The notes: a model not told the origin generated them from the letters alone. A stretch of 64,000 nt of DNA from Sequoia sempervirens (GCA_007258455.2 VDFB02270651.1:705329825-705393824); one strand, 5' to 3'. Numbered from the stretch's first letter, positions 23,241-35,531 are shown. Program-made: numbers and translations.

Positions 23241-23959
23241 ATGACCTTTGACCGCCCGAGAATCTTGTGTGGCCTATGTTTCACCAATCAGAAGAAGCTA
23301 ATGGAGTGGCCCATTGGTCGTTTGACTGACTGACTACCCCTGTGAAGAAGATCAACAGAATGCAAATGACATGGATCATTCTGAGATCAGAGGTGATGGA
23401 TCAACTCGGGAATGAGGGTGTTCAGATCTAAAGGGAGGCCCGATGCTCTGCTTCTAGAGATGGTCAACGTGCAGAAAGATCTAGAGCAAAAAGGGGGTCA
23501 AAGGAAAGAAAGAACCACGAGTCTTAGGGACAATTGTGTGGTTTACTAGCAAGGAGGCAGATCGGTATTAATGGTGATACTTTAGAGCATTCAAAGCAGC
23601 TCCACCAGGGAGTTCGAAGGTGACACAAAGGCCAGAAGTAAATGTTGCGGCTGTGAAAGATTTGAGATCATCCCCAGAACAATCTTTCAACAACATGGAC
23701 AGCAGGGATACGCATTTAAGGCATAACCAACTTTATTTAAAAGATCTGAGGGTCGACCCTCCTGCAACCAGCAGATATTTTGTAAACCCTAAAACAAGGA
23801 CCAGTGCATTCTTTTTAGTACAATCTGTATATATGAAATTCTTGCCTCTTTGTAAGGGGTTAGGAAAATTAGAAAAGTTAGAAGAAGAAAAAAGAGTTAG
23901 AAGGAATAGAGACAGTCAGAGGGGATAATAGAGTAGATAGGTCTAGAGATAGATTTTCA

Positions 23960-24705
23960 AGAGTACGAATTTTCTGAAGGATAAAAGAGACAGAGTTGCA
24001 TCCTGATTCTTTGTAATGGGAGCTTCTTCTGTTTTCTTAGTTAGGAGTTAGATTCAGCAGAAGCTAGTAATGTATCTTTCAGTTTTCTTAGTATAGATGG
24101 GAACAATTTGGAGTCATGGATTTTTTGTACACTGGTGATGGTGCCAGATTTGTAAATGTTGCTTATCTGTTTCACTAGCAGTAGAAGCAACCAGATAAAA
24201 ATCTACTTCATATTGTGTTCTTGAATGGTGTTTGTCTTGAGTTAATCATTTGATTTGAGAAGCTTTCAAGGAATGAAGTTTGATTCTATGTTTTGTTTAA
24301 ATGGTGATTTGCAATCTGTTGTTAAAATTAGCACTATGGATGAATGAAACTATGTGTTAGCACAAGTCAATTTTATTCTACAGTTTTAGTTAGGAATTCC
24401 TTGAAAGGTAACAAGTCTGGTTAAATTGGATGAATTATCATTCTTTTTTCTGTTCCAAAGCTCTGATCTATCTTTTTTGTTTCTTTAAAAACCCTGGTTA
24501 GAGTAGGTTTAAGTTTATGTTGATCTCAGAACAATCCAGAAGCTCAACACCAGCAGGCCCCTTGAACATTACTGTTACACTAACCATTGAGCAACATCAG
24601 CATAGTTGAGAACCAACTATAAAGGCCTTGGGAGCTAAGATGTGCTGTCTTTCTCTTTCAGGAGAAACAAAATAGCAATATTCTATTTGCATGTTGTTGT
24701 GCCAT
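23960..24705 (+). repeat. left direct repeat (LTR 3' part) of nested element
   Basis: Ends with ATAGTTGAGAACCAACTATA, then CTTGGGAGCTAAGATG and a TTGTTGTGCCATCAGACAC stretch. It matches 28240-29064 in order over ~750 bp with many substitutions, including the GCACTxTGGATGAA phrase. The divergence suggests an old insertion. Confidence 0.6.
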
Positions 24706-24840
24706 CAGACACATCAGCACTTGTAAAATGGGAATTTTTCTTGAATGAACGAGGACTTAATATGAATGCTTGTGCTAATATACCCCCTCACATTTCTTAT
24801 ATTTTTTCTAATGAAGGTCACTATTGCAAGTATTAACAAA

Positions 24841-25563
24841 TGTCTGATTTAGAGGAAGAAGTAGATGTTGAAGGAACATCAAAGGGAACAAGGACTAAAA
24901 AGATAAAACCATAATAGATTCCCGTCACTATGAAATATAAGTTCCAAGGGAATCTAGTGTCATCTAAATTTGGTTATGAGGTTATGAAGATCACTATTAC
25001 ACTGGTAGGCCACATTGATTTGAAGTAGTTCCATGACGATACCTTTTTAGAAGATGCTTCCCCAAGGGCTAGGAAGATTGCAGATTTTGGGCTGGCACAT
25101 GTGACCACATTCCCTATTGTTGTGCAATGCCCAAAATTCATACTAACTATTGTACAAGCTTATAATCCAACTCAAAGGAAGTGTATTGATTCATAAGGGA
25201 ATTAGATCATAGATTTAACTCTAGGGATGATTAGACTGGTGTTTGACCCTCCTCCTCACCCCAATCCCAAAATTATGTATGAAGCTTATGCACTCAAATG
25301 GTGGGTAGTGGATGAGGAAGGGAATAAAAGACTTATTAACAAGAGGTGGCTCAAAACAGAAAAGAAATCACTGAAGAACATACCACCTAAGCCCAAAAGG
25401 TTTGATTTATCTGAAGATATTAGGGATATGATCACATTGCTAGGTAGAACATTTAGAAAGGAGGATTCTCATGCATTTGAGAATTGGATGTTCCCATTTA
25501 TCCAACTAATTATAGATGGATCACAACATTTAGATTGGGGAGAAATAATTTCATACCATCTTT
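24841..25563 (+). pseudogene. retroelement gag-like protein, N-terminal half
   Basis: A single frame with at least five stops starts MSDLEEEVDVEG. It continues with YKFQGNLVSSKFGYEVMK, IADFGLAHVTTFPIVVQCPK, IVQAYNPTQRKCIDS and LTLGMIRLVFDPP, and ends FENWMFPFIQLII / HLDWGEIISYHL. The last 112 codons (25227-25565) are open. It looks like the capsid-like protein of a plant LTR element: helical, no enzymatic motif, between two direct repeats. The resemblance to proteins common in gymnosperm repeats is recalled, not searched. Confidence 0.5.
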
Positions 25564-25799
25564 AAACAGTTTATATCTTCATAATGGATAATTTGAGTTA
25601 GCTTCTTGGGATGTGGAGATGATGAGATAGAAGGGTCAGGATTATCATTTCAGTGTATTAATTATTGGTTGATTGTCAAATTTTGACGTCCTTCATAGAA
25701 CAACATAAAAACCTACAGTTTGATGGATGGTTTCTAATCAGTTAGAATGACTTCAATTTTGTACATTCATGGGTGGGGTTTTATTCCTTTCTTCAGGTG

Positions 25800-26480
25800 C
25801 AAATCCATTATTTAGCATCAGAAGGCAGATCTGGGATGATCACCTTTGGTGCCACATCGCCCTGACGCAGGAAGATTTTATGAGGTCAGTTTGACGAGGA
25901 AGGTGCCGAGACGTTTGAAACCGTTGAAATGAGGACTTTGGATTCAAGGACCCTTGGAGGCAGGATGGGGACATGGTCTTGGCCATGAGGCCGGATGGGG
26001 CTAAGTCTGAGACCAGTGGATGGAGGAGGCAAACACAAATGGTGCTGTGAGCCAGTTGTGAGAATAAATATTTCCTCTGAGAGCAGGTTGAGCGGGAAGA
26101 GGGTCTGTGATGGGCCCTCAGGATTCAAAGGCAGGGAGGGTGGGACCGAGGACTGGGAGGGTTCCAGGAGGAGGTTCAGGTCAGGAGACCAAGTTAATGT
26201 TTGTGGTGACCACGAGTCTTTTTGATTCCTCCGCGCATCTTTAAAGGTTTGCGTTCAGTCTGAAGGCTGACAATTTGGTGGCAAGATGCTTTCATGCCCA
26301 ACTCTAATCAGTGAGGCAGTCAGGAGACCCTTGGGGTTTGGGAGCCATGGGTTGACTGGGCCAGGAGATAACAGGAGAGGAGCCGGGAGAGGTGCTCAAG
26401 ACAGGATGTGGGGATGGGCATTGAGACAGGAGGTGAAGAGGATGAAGAACTGGCTCGGGAGGTCCATGAGGCTGAAGGGT
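25800..26480. other. GC-rich, G-skewed patch of unclear origin
   Basis: The plus strand abruptly becomes rich in GGAGG/GAGACC/CAGGAGA words, with few CpG, between AT-rich gag-like segments. Short frames exist on both strands (25995-26225 plus, 25886-26128 and 26304-26561 minus) but none resembles a family. It replaces the middle of the gag-like protein. Confidence 0.45.
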
Positions 26481-27980
26481 TGAGGAGGTTTCATGCACAG
26501 GGAACAAAATAACAAGAGAAAGATTAACAAGACAAGGCAACAAAGGAGGAAGCTCATGCAATGGATTTGGAGCAACAAAGACAAAAATACAAAGAGGAGG
26601 CTACACAGAAAGAGGAGGAGGTGAAGAAGATAGAAGAAATAAAAACACAAATGAGAAGATGGAACAGGAGAGAGTGTTGAAAGAAAAAGAAGAGTAGTAG
26701 GGGACTTCTTCTAAGAAAAAAATGGAAATAATCTTCTAAACACCTCCTTCATCAACACCTCCTAGTACTCAATAGGTAACAACTCAACCAGCTACCCCTA
26801 CATGGCTTAAGTTAAATATAGAGAAAGGACAACAAGTTCAAGCCTAGCCAGTGACATGGGATGATATGATAAAAGAGGTAGACAAAGTGAATCCTAAGAA
26901 GAATCCTTGATCCATTCACTCTATGAGGCTCACTGATGATGGGGACTTGGTGGCATACATTGCAACTCCAATAGCTGATAAGGATGATAGGGAGTTGCAA
27001 GCTTTGAATTATCAAGTAAGCAATGTCAATCTGGGAAACCAGGAAAGGATTCAATAGATGAATCTCATTGACATCATGGCTACCATACCAAGTCAAGGTT
27101 GATCAAGGACAAGCAGGACAAGTATGAGCTCAAGGCTCAGGTAGGGAAAATAAAAGGTTTTCTAAAAGATCTGATTACATCCACTTCTGAATAGCCAACA
27201 CCATCAGAAGTTCATATCTTAATGAGTCGCAAAGAGGTTGATGAGTTGGGTGAAATGAAGAGAAAATCTGAAATGATGGATAAGTGGGTTGACCTTCTTA
27301 AGAATGAGATAGAGGATCTTTTCACCACTAGTTCTAAAATTTATAAAGAGGTAAGTGAGTTGGTAAAGTATTTAGAGAATATAATAAGTAGCTTGAAGCA
27401 GAAGAAGATAAATATGCAAGCTATATGCAAAAGTTGAGGATTCTGAAGAAGGTGCCTAAAGTTGATGTAATTGAATATGCTATTTTGGAGGATCAAGATG
27501 TTAGTTATCTTGATAAATGTATGAATATATTAATCTTCAAAAAAAAAGTTCTCATGGAGCATAGAAGGATATTGCAACATGCTCAGCAAGACTTGTCTAA
27601 TGAGAGAAAGGTTATTAAGGGGATTATTGTTGAAGTAATTGGAAAGGAGGTTTCACCATATGTTGATTTGATTTCCTTACAAGAAATGAAAGATCAATGG
27701 GACAAAAAATTCGAGAAGATGATAAAGGAAGGAGATGATGATGAAGGGCTTCTTCTGGACAAGCTAATGGAAATCAAATTTTATGTATGAGACACTATCA
27801 GGAATGTTGTTCAGCTGCAAGATATATATGCTGCCACCACCAAGGAGTTTGAAAGAGCAATTTTCAAGGTGGAATGGGTAGATGCGTCTGAAGAGGAGAC
27901 CTTACAGCAGATTTTTAGCAATGCTAATGAATATTTCAAACAAGTTAAAGCGGCTAGAAAGGATAATATGGAAAAATAAA
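26480..27980 (+). pseudogene. retroelement gag-like protein, C-terminal coiled-coil part
   Basis: Frames in order: a Lys/Glu-rich stretch (26500-26700), then VTWDDMIKEVDKVNPKKNP, MRLTDDGDLVAYIATPIAD and LNYQVSNVNLGNQERIQ (26850-27060). Next are 71-codon (27222-27437) and 121-codon (27425-27790) open frames with heptad-like Leu/Ile/Val patterns, and an end QQIFSNANEYFKQVKAARKD (to ~27979). Frameshifts and stops break it at least four times. It is probably the second half of the protein begun at 24841. No RT follows, so the element could not move itself. Confidence 0.5.
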
Positions 27981-28239
27981 GGAGAATATTCTATTTTTGA
28001 AAGGGAATCTAGTCAACAAAGGTTAAATCCCTAGATCATTTTTGACGGACAATTAGCTCTAGATCAATTTTGGTGGGCCATGAATTGGGTGTAGTAATTA
28101 GCAGCAACTCCCAGTCAACAGGAATGAGGCGTACTTCCTAGCTTTAGCAATTTCAGCAAAAAGGAGACTCAGACTCAACTAGAGGCACCCCCTATAATTG
28201 TGGATATGGCCCCCGATTGATGGATCATGATTTTTGAGT

Positions 28240-29064
28240 GGAGAAATTAGTGTTACTTATTTCTATAAAATTGAAATTTTCTCCTCATTGTAAAGGTCAT
28301 AAAATTGAAGTTAGATTTGCTGCCTAAGATTAGAAACTTTTATTTTTACAACTTTATGCAATGGTTGAATATTTTTACATTTTTTAATACAAATAGTTAA
28401 TTTTTAGAAGTTTGATAGTTTAGTGATGATGACAATAGACTGGTTTTTTGCATGCCAGTGAATCTTGTTGTGCATAAATATTTCTTAAAATTGGTGAAAA
28501 TAAATAAAAAGAAACCAAATTCAAAACTATTTGTTGTATCATCTATGGATGATTTTTCTTGTTTTTTATTGATCTATGAATCTTGGTGATGAGCTTGTGG
28601 TGTTTATTATTGAAAAATTAATTCTAAAAAAAAGTGATGGTGAATGGTGTTACGAATATTAAATTTGCACTGTGGATGAACGTGATTGTATGAACTTTCA
28701 TGAATTACTTTATTTTACATTTTTCAGCTAATTAGGAAATGCTCATTACAAGAATTGCATGTCTAAATTTAAGGAAATATGTTAACATTCACATCTTGTT
28801 GTTCTAAGTCCCTAGTCTATCTTTTTCTATTTATTTAACACCCCCATGTTAGATTACTTTGTACTACCCAATTTGTACTCTTTTACCAACAAATGCCCCT
28901 TGAATATTATAGTTGCATGAACTACTGAATGATGACAGCATAGTTGAGAACCAACTACCGAGACCTTGGAAGATATGTGGCTTAAGATTAGCTATCTTTT
29001 TTAGGAAAATAGAGAAGAAATATTATCTTTAACATTGTGTTATTTTTACCATCAACACTCATAA
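28240..29064 (+). repeat. right direct repeat (3' LTR remnant) of nested element
   Basis: Partner of 23960-24705. Shared landmarks are GGTGAxTxG...GCACTGTGGATGAA and ATAGTTGAGAACCAACTA at 28938-28960. Homology fades after ~29064. The upstream U3-like part with the TGCCGAC array is absent here. Confidence 0.55.
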
Positions 29065-31010
29065 CCTCTTGTAACCCTACCTTGTCATTGGTCAAGGTTG
29101 AAGGGATGTGTAACAAAGAAGACTAAGCTATTTATGACATGTAAGGACAACCATAACTTTATGTAGGTTATTTTCATTGATGATAGTGGTTTATCATTTA
29201 TGATAGTGGCCTTGAGGTAGACATAAGGGAAATATCATGCATCATAAAGTAAGTATGATAGCCCATATTGAAGGTGATACTCAGCAAGAAGGACAGTTCC
29301 AGTGATCTCATAAGAAGACAATCATAGCTTATATTTTGGATCAAAACCATGAATGCAACAAATGACATTAATCTTGGTGGATCAAAGGTAACATAGTACA
29401 ATGAAAAGGTAGTCATAATGCATGAGGGTAGACCATGCAATATCAAGCATCAGATGGTAAAGGATAATCTTTAGGACCATAAGGAAGAACTTGGTTTTTT
29501 TTGTGATAGTAAATGACCAATGAAGTGTAAGACAATGATCAAATTCAGAGGTAGGATAGTCTTGAAGGTTCATGAAGAATTATCAATCAAAGAAAATCAT
29601 CTAGGAGTCAATGCTTCATGACAGTGTCTTGAGGTTCACATGGCAGATTCGTGACTACAAGTAAACAACACTATGACAGTGAAGTGGTTAAGGATGAAAA
29701 CATCTAAAAGAAAGAGGAAAGTCCCTACATTAGAGGGTAGTGTTTCATTGCACTAGCTTTTTAGATGGCTACCTTTACATACTTTGACTGTCCTCTTGTC
29801 TCAAAGGTCTCAAGGTATTGTCATCAAACTCTTGACAGTGAACCCTAAGCAAGGTTTGTTGTCTCCTCACAAAAAATAGACTTAGGTTTTAATGCTTCTT
29901 TGAGTCAGAAACTACCATTTAAGGAAAATGATTTATCCTCCTCTTTGTGTTTAGGGGACTTTTTGAATTCCATCCAAATGGGGTCTGATTCAAAAAAACA
30001 TTGTAAAGCTAAATCAAAACTATACTCTCTAAAGAATTTTGGATTTAAACCATCATAGGTGATTGGCTCCTTGCCTTAGGTTTGTTGTCCCCTTGCATGG
30101 GGTGACATGGATTTACTTTGTGTCTTGTCTCTTGGTGTTTCCTTTTGTTCTGGTTTGTTGTATGGTGTATTTCTCATTTCTTTCTATGTGCTTAGCCCTA
30201 CTAGTTCATAGATGTCATCAAAAGCATTTACCTTAATCAAAAACAATTTTAGTATTGGCCAGTGTAGTATTCAAAAAGATGAACTTTCATTCATCTATAT
30301 TCATGTTAACAAGGTAATGACTATTCTAGATCCTATAAGAAAATTCTCTTTAAAGGCTTGGACATATTCTGTATTGCGAGGTGAGCAGTTCTACTCCCTA
30401 ATATGAGAATAACTCTTCTTCAAGACTAAGGTCAATGCAATATACAAATGATTAACAACTTTCTAGATCCTATAAGACAACCCTCTAAAAGGATTTGACT
30501 TTGAAGCTTAACATTTAAAATGAGAAGCTCATCTTTTCAAAATTAAAGGTATTTTTAGCTTTAGTTAAAAAATAAACCACATTTTAGATATTTGATGCAC
30601 TCTTGGAAATTATAACAGTAAATTACTAAATTATAAAAGTAAGGATAATATTGGATTTTGGATTGATTCAATCTAGTTGAAAGTCTCATTTTGTAACCAA
30701 TAATATGAAGTGTTTATCTTGACCTCAGGACATGAGATGATGGGCATGTAACCAATGAGGTTGTGGACCATAAATCAACTATAAAAATTCTAAATTTAAT
30801 TAATATGAAAAACCTATGGTACATTCATTCAGAATGAAATTAAACCAATAGAGAAGGAAGAACATGAATTCATTCAGAATGAAATTTAACCACCTTGTAG
30901 ACATATCATTACAATTAATTATCAGGATACTATATTCTCTTACTAAATTCCCTCTCGTCATTTTATTTTACACCATAATCCATTTTTATGTGAATTGTTG
31001 CACCCGTAAC
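29065..31010. other. CACTA interior, unassigned
   Basis: 29190-29840 repeats the GATAGTC/GACAGTC theme of 17230-18650. 29850-30420 has T-rich phrases such as GTTTGTTGTCCCCTTG and GTTTGTTGTATGG that resemble LTR ends but have no partner. 30420-31010 is AT-rich. No gene recognised. Confidence 0.45.
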
Positions 31011-31019
31011 TATCTACAC

Positions 31020-31520
31020 TGATTCTGGAGGATCCTTGAGCTCCAGGTCAATTTTTTGTAATAGCATAGCCAACCCAACAATTTCTTCCATAAGTGCAAA
31101 TTGGTCTCCCACACACTTGCAAGGACCAGCCCCAAAGGGAAGAAATACAAAATCAGATATGACTTGACCAAATAATTATTTGATGCATCGGGTACATACC
31201 CATCAAAATTTAAAGGAGCACCAGACATATCATCATTTGACAATACATAAAGAGAAAAATTACAACAAAACACAAGTAAGAACTCTATACATGCCTCTAG
31301 TAGAGAAAAAATTCTAAATCTATTTAGTAAAGCATGCAAAAAAACGTAAATCACCTCATTTGGGTACAATGCACCCTGGCTTCTATATGGAGAAAAGCTA
31401 GCCCAATCTTCAATATCTTTTTTATCCTTGGGTATGAGGAATCTTTTGGCTCAAATTTATGAGGATTATCCCATAAATAAGATCTATGGAGATTGTAAAC
31501 TTGCAATAGTGATTTATTTC
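31020..31520 (-). pseudogene. captured cytochrome P450 CYP97B-like C-terminal fragment
   Basis: The first block (31360-31510) encodes VYNLHRSYLWDNPHKFEPK, then RFLIPKDKKDIEDWASF after a frameshift and SQGALYPNE. The second (31020-31175) encodes [37 protein letters not shown] and [10 protein letters not shown]. This is the region around the P450 haem-binding loop (31107-31140). The NLHRSxxxWDNPH and GALYPNE signatures point to CYP97B, a plastid P450 clan related to carotenoid hydroxylases. The haem Cys is present, but the conserved Arg of FGxGxRxC is Cys. The blocks are separated by ~180 bp, consistent with a retained intron. The I-helix, the ExxR motif and the N-terminus were not found. Confidence 0.88.
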
Positions 31521-31992
31521 CTTAACGAATGATGCTTTGAAAAATAGTAATTCACAATCTAAGATATAAATCGTCAATCTGAAGAAAAAAATAAACCCAA
31601 TAATTTTTTATTTTCAAATAAGTATAGAGGCTTTAATTCATGGAGATCCTTCCCAGTATACAAAACAAATACAATAAGAAGATATAATATAGTGTTCAGT
31701 ACTAGAAATCATCTCCAAGTGCTATTAGAGAGAGAACTGATTCGTAGATCAGGAAGATTTTGGTAGAAAAAACCATAAAAAATATTTATTTTCATCATGG
31801 AATCATTATTAAGTGAAAAATTGAGAACATAATAAGCCTTGATGGGTGAAATTGCTTCCAAGCCATTAAACACCTCACCATGCAATACCTCTAAACTTTT
31901 ATTTCATGGGGATTCCCTACAAGACACAGTCGTAGGGAAATGGAATAATCTACAGCTAATTTTATGCTTCTAAACAATTCATCGACTCTTTT

Positions 31993-32292
31993 CTACTCCA
32001 TTTCTGAAGATGAGATTTTGTTTGTTAAATTGTTGCAAGAAACATTCAACAAATGAAAAAAAAATGGTATATAATGCTTGAAAAGCCCATGAATTTGCAC
32101 TATGGACTTAACTATGTTGTCTTTTCCTTCAAAGCCTAACAATCTATTAAGAGGCTCAAGAATGCTTCTTAGTTCTCTGTAGAGGCCGACCACGTTGAAG
32201 CCTTCCTCTTTGAAAATAATGGCATATGCTTCCATTGAAACTTTTGTTGATGTGTGAATGACTTCTAGGCTATAGTTGTAGGTTTCCTTCAA
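31993..32292 (-). pseudogene. unrecognised 99-codon fragment
   Basis: The minus-strand frame has an ordinary amino-acid mix (VVGLYRELRSILEPLNRLLG, IVQIHGLFKHYIPFFFHLLN), unlike the low-complexity frames elsewhere. After a stop it may continue as RVDELFRSIKLAVDYSISL. It could be another captured exon. I do not recognise the family and do not assign it to the P450 beside it. Confidence 0.35.
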
Positions 32293-32439
32293 TGTTCAGA
32301 TATAGTTTTGTGTGGTGTTGGTCTCTTCTTCTTGGAGTGGCAAGGAGAAACCCTTCCCTGTGAAGGATAAAGGCAAGAATTTTTTTCACAATTTCAAATC
32401 TTCCAAATGTTTTATGTATTACTTTTAATTGTAATGACA

Positions 32440-32646
32440 TTTTTAAATGGTGGGGAAGAGGGAAATCGGGAGCACGACTTAATAAATTTATTTGTGTGAC
32501 TAATTATTTAGTTGTGGTTTTTATCCAAAGATCAAATTAGTCATTTATAGTTGTGTTGCAAAAAAATGGTATAATTTAGTCATAATTAGTTGATGTGACT
32601 AAAATGTTTAGTCACATAGTCATTTATTTTTCAAATTCTACTAGTG
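32440..32646. repeat. right subterminal repeat region of the CACTA element
   Basis: TGACTAATTATTTAG, AATTAGTCATTTATAG, TTTAGTCATAATTAG, GTGACTAAAATG and TTTAGTCACATAGTCATTTA lie within 200 bp of the terminus CTACTAGTG. They match the motif set of the left end. Confidence 0.75.
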
Positions 32647-32735
32647 ATAGATAGTATGAACATAATGAAGAAGTTTTGTTTAGTACACAATAAGAATTTT
32701 AATGACGATCACCTTCGAAACTTATGCAGACCACA

Positions 32736-33350
32736 TTGAATAAGATAGATAAAAGATAATGTAATGATTGAAGAGATTCTCCCTGCTATTGAGAAGTTGA
32801 GGAAGGTGTGTGTGCAATATGCACAATGGGAAAATGGAAAAGCAGAACTTGAGCAACAAGTAGTAGAAAGTATGTAATGGAAAATGAATCTTCTCTAAAA
32901 AAAATTGAAAAGAAGTATACCAAATTGAATGAGATAGATAATGTATTGACTGAAGATATTGTTCTTGCTCTTGAGAAGATGACGAAGCAGCATGTGTAGT
33001 ATGTGAAATGGGAAAATGGTAATGCAGAACCAGAGGTAGCAGGTACTAGAATGCATGGAATGAAAAAGGAATCTTCTCTAAAAACACTTGAAAAGAAGCA
33101 AAGTAGAGTGATTGAGATAGATGATGTATTGAATGAAGAGAACCTCCATGCTCTTGGGAATTCGAGGAAGGTTCATGTTCAATATATGCAAAGATAAAAT
33201 GGCAATGCATAAGTGAACAAACTAAAGAGGTTTTGTATTGCACAAGAATTTGTGCAAGAAAAGAAAGTGAGAGATGCTACTATGGGTGAAGTTAAACAAG
33301 TATATTCTATCATGAATAACTTCTACAACATAGTATATTTTCCACTATGA
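32736..33350 (+). pseudogene. coiled-coil repeat coding block, monomer 1
   Basis: Three ~186-bp direct repeats begin at ~32736, ~32925 and ~33108. Each encodes a variant of EIDNVLTEEIVLSLEKLxKE followed by QYxKWENGNAE and K-ESSLKTLEKK. The third is open in 33003-33197. A tail KRFCIAQEFVQEKKVRDAT follows. Stops separate the repeats. The charged, Leu/Ile-periodic composition suggests a coiled coil. Family not recognised. Confidence 0.5.
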
Positions 33351-33401
33351 ACTATAATAACTACTTTATCTATTAGTTTTGAAGCTTCATAAGTGTCACT
33401 T

Positions 33402-33820
33402 ACCAAACTAATAACTTTTGATTTTCCTGTGACACATTGCACCAAAATTTTCGTCCATCAAAATTTCCTCTACAACTTCCCTAACTTATTATCCTTTTTA
33501 GAAAGAGTACATATAGGAATTTGAATATTCTTTCTCTTGAAGCAAATTTTAATGCATTCCACTCAATTATCACCATACCTTGGCTAACTTTGCTTTCCCC
33601 ATTTCGATTGAATGAGATAAAAGAGGAGTTAGCAAAAGTGTGGTAAACATTGATTGGAAATGCATTAAATTTTGTGTTTCAAGAGGAAGATTATTCAAAT
33701 TACTTTTGTACTCTTTCTGAAAAGGATAATAATGTTAGGGAAGTTCTAGAATTTTTTTTGATGGACAAGACAATTTCGGTGCAATGTGTCATGGGAAAAT
33801 TACAAGTTATTAGTTTGGCA
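33402..33820. repeat. large palindrome, copy 1
   Basis: The left arm starts CCAAACTAATAAC and the right arm ends GTTATTAGTTTGG. About 200 bp on each side pair imperfectly, including TGACACATTGCACC / GGTGCAATGTGTCA and GGCTAACT / AGTTAGC near the centre at ~33605. Both strands have a ~67-codon frame over the right arm, a by-product of the inverted repeat. Confidence 0.85.
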
Positions 33821-33977
33821 GAATTATATGTAGACAACATGATTGTAATGTAAACCTTAGTTGTATAGACATTAAGAATATAGTGAAGTTCATTCACCTT
33901 CACAATTTAAACCAAATCTTACTTACACTAAAAGTTACATTTCAATTTCCTCATATAATTTAAAAATAAATGTAGAT

Positions 33978-35531
33978 TATAATTGCAAGTTGGGAAACTG
34001 GTGCAGGAGCACTTGTTTGATTTATTGCCTCCATGAGGCCATTTGTAAATATTTTCTCTCTTTTGTGTATTGGATCTTATAATAAGGTTTACCAAACCAT
34101 TTTAGAGGTGTTTGAGTCTTAGGAAGTCATATTTTAATTCATTTTTCAAATAATGTTTAAAGTTGTTCCATATTGTAAAAATTGTCAAAAGTGCAAAATT
34201 AGGTAGATGAAGTGTCATTAAAGTGTTTTATCAACAAACTAATCAAAAGGTGGCTTAAAATAGTTTTTTTTGGTTGGAAATGTATAAATACACCCTCCAA
34301 AACTCGAATTGGGGGTTGGAGACATTGTTTTTGAAGTTTGATGAATGGAAACCTCAAATTTTGAGTGCATTTTCTGATTCTTACATTATTTTCAAGCTGA
34401 AGTTGTGCATTTTATGGCCCGGTATGGACACATATAATGGAGTATCATATATGGATGAAAATATATTTGTTTCTAGTTTCCAATTATTTTTATCTCATTG
34501 AATTTTATTGAGTTTTGTGGGAGATATGACTATTTTGGTGAGACTTCCCTATTCTAATAATATTGTGCAGAATTTGTAGTCTGAAAAATGTGATGGTACG
34601 GATTTTAAAGTACATATTTTGATTTGAAAAAAAATTTATTTTGTTTCCATGTGAATCTAATTTAATTTTCTTCAAGTCTCATCAAATTTCATTAAGATTT
34701 GAATAAGTTATGACCATTTTTGTGAGGGCAGGTCTGAACCCTACCTAGGGTTTACAGTTTTAGGAAAAATGCAATAACTTTCTTTTCCACCGTTGGATCT
34801 TCATAAAAATTGGAGAAAAATTCTATAACTATGTTGTCTTCAATCTCACCAGAGAGATTGGCTTCATTATTAGTTTTTTGGAAGTTATTAATGATTTTTC
34901 TTTGCATTAAATTGTGGGTTGTCATGGCTATGTTTCCAATGTGATATAGAATTCCTAATAGCATGTGTTATACAAAGATTGATTTGAATTATTTCTGAAG
35001 GTTTGTGAGATGTTTTGTTGAATCCTCATAGCTCTACATCAAAAACATATTGTGCTTTGTCATTTATTACATTCTATATATTCAAAGCTAAGTGGTGGAG
35101 AGCACGAGGAGTTGTAGGTGGGGGTTTCATAAAACTAACCAAATTGAGCTAAGGGGTAACCAACCAATTGGGTTGTTATGTCTAGAGGGTTTTACAACAC
35201 TATGTGGGTTGTAGGTTTCATAATACCTAGTGTTTTAAAATTCCATTACATTCTTACTATCTAATTTACAAAAGGTTCTCAAGACAATAAAAAAACATAC
35301 TAAATTGAGGTGAGGGGTGACTAAGCAATTGGGTTGTTACTTCTAGTGGGTTTTAGAACAATATGTGGATTGCAATTTTTATAACACTCAATGTTTTCCA
35401 ACTTGTAATGTTACAAAATAGTATGAATGTAATCAAAACATTTTCTAATTAATGCACTAACAACCTAATTGTTTTGTCACCCCTTAGCTCAATTTGATTA
35501 GACACCAAGTGTTTTCCAACATGCAGCTATA
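33978..35531. mobile_element. MITE-like TIR module, monomer 1 (interrupted)
   Basis: Starts TATAATTGCAAGTTGGGAAAC and ends GTGTTTTCCAACATGCAGCT. It contains two ~180-bp direct repeats (ACCAAATTGAGCTAAGG..., ACTAAATTGAGGTGAGG...) and an inverted partner CCTTAGCTCAATTTGAT. It is split by the insertion at 33999-35041. Confidence 0.65.
33999..35041 (+). mobile_element. candidate solo LTR inside monomer 1 TIR module
   Basis: The TIR module of monomer 1 is interrupted after AAGTTGGGAAAC (33998) and resumes at AAAACATATTGTG (35042). The inserted 1,043 bp start TGGTGCAGG and end CTCTACATCA, so they have TG...CA ends. Flanking 5-mers are GAAAC and AAAAC, a possible target duplication with one change. 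A TATAAATA box lies at 34283-34290 on the plus strand. No coding region. Confidence 0.5.

Larger units (their letters stand above)
20826..29064 (+). mobile_element. LTR retroelement nested in the CACTA, gag-like ORF only
   Basis: The proposed start is TGTTATGCCTTGCATAACCA. The direct repeats 23960-24705 and 28240-29064, which share ATAGTTGAGAACCAACTA, flank the interior 24706-28239 and are read as the 3' parts of two LTRs. The interior encodes only a decayed structural protein with a coiled-coil tail; no protease, RT or integrase motif is seen. The 3' repeat lacks the U3-like part present on the 5' side, so the element is truncated or rearranged. The plus-strand gag-like frame sets the orientation. 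Confidence 0.5.

Noticed and set aside
25800..26480. Foreign (animal) contamination
   Set aside because: Composition looks unusual, but nothing identifies a foreign gene and it is embedded without an assembly break.
31993..32292. Extension of the CYP97B fragment
   Set aside because: The peptide lacks P450 motifs and does not resemble the N-terminal or I-helix parts of the family; kept as unassigned.
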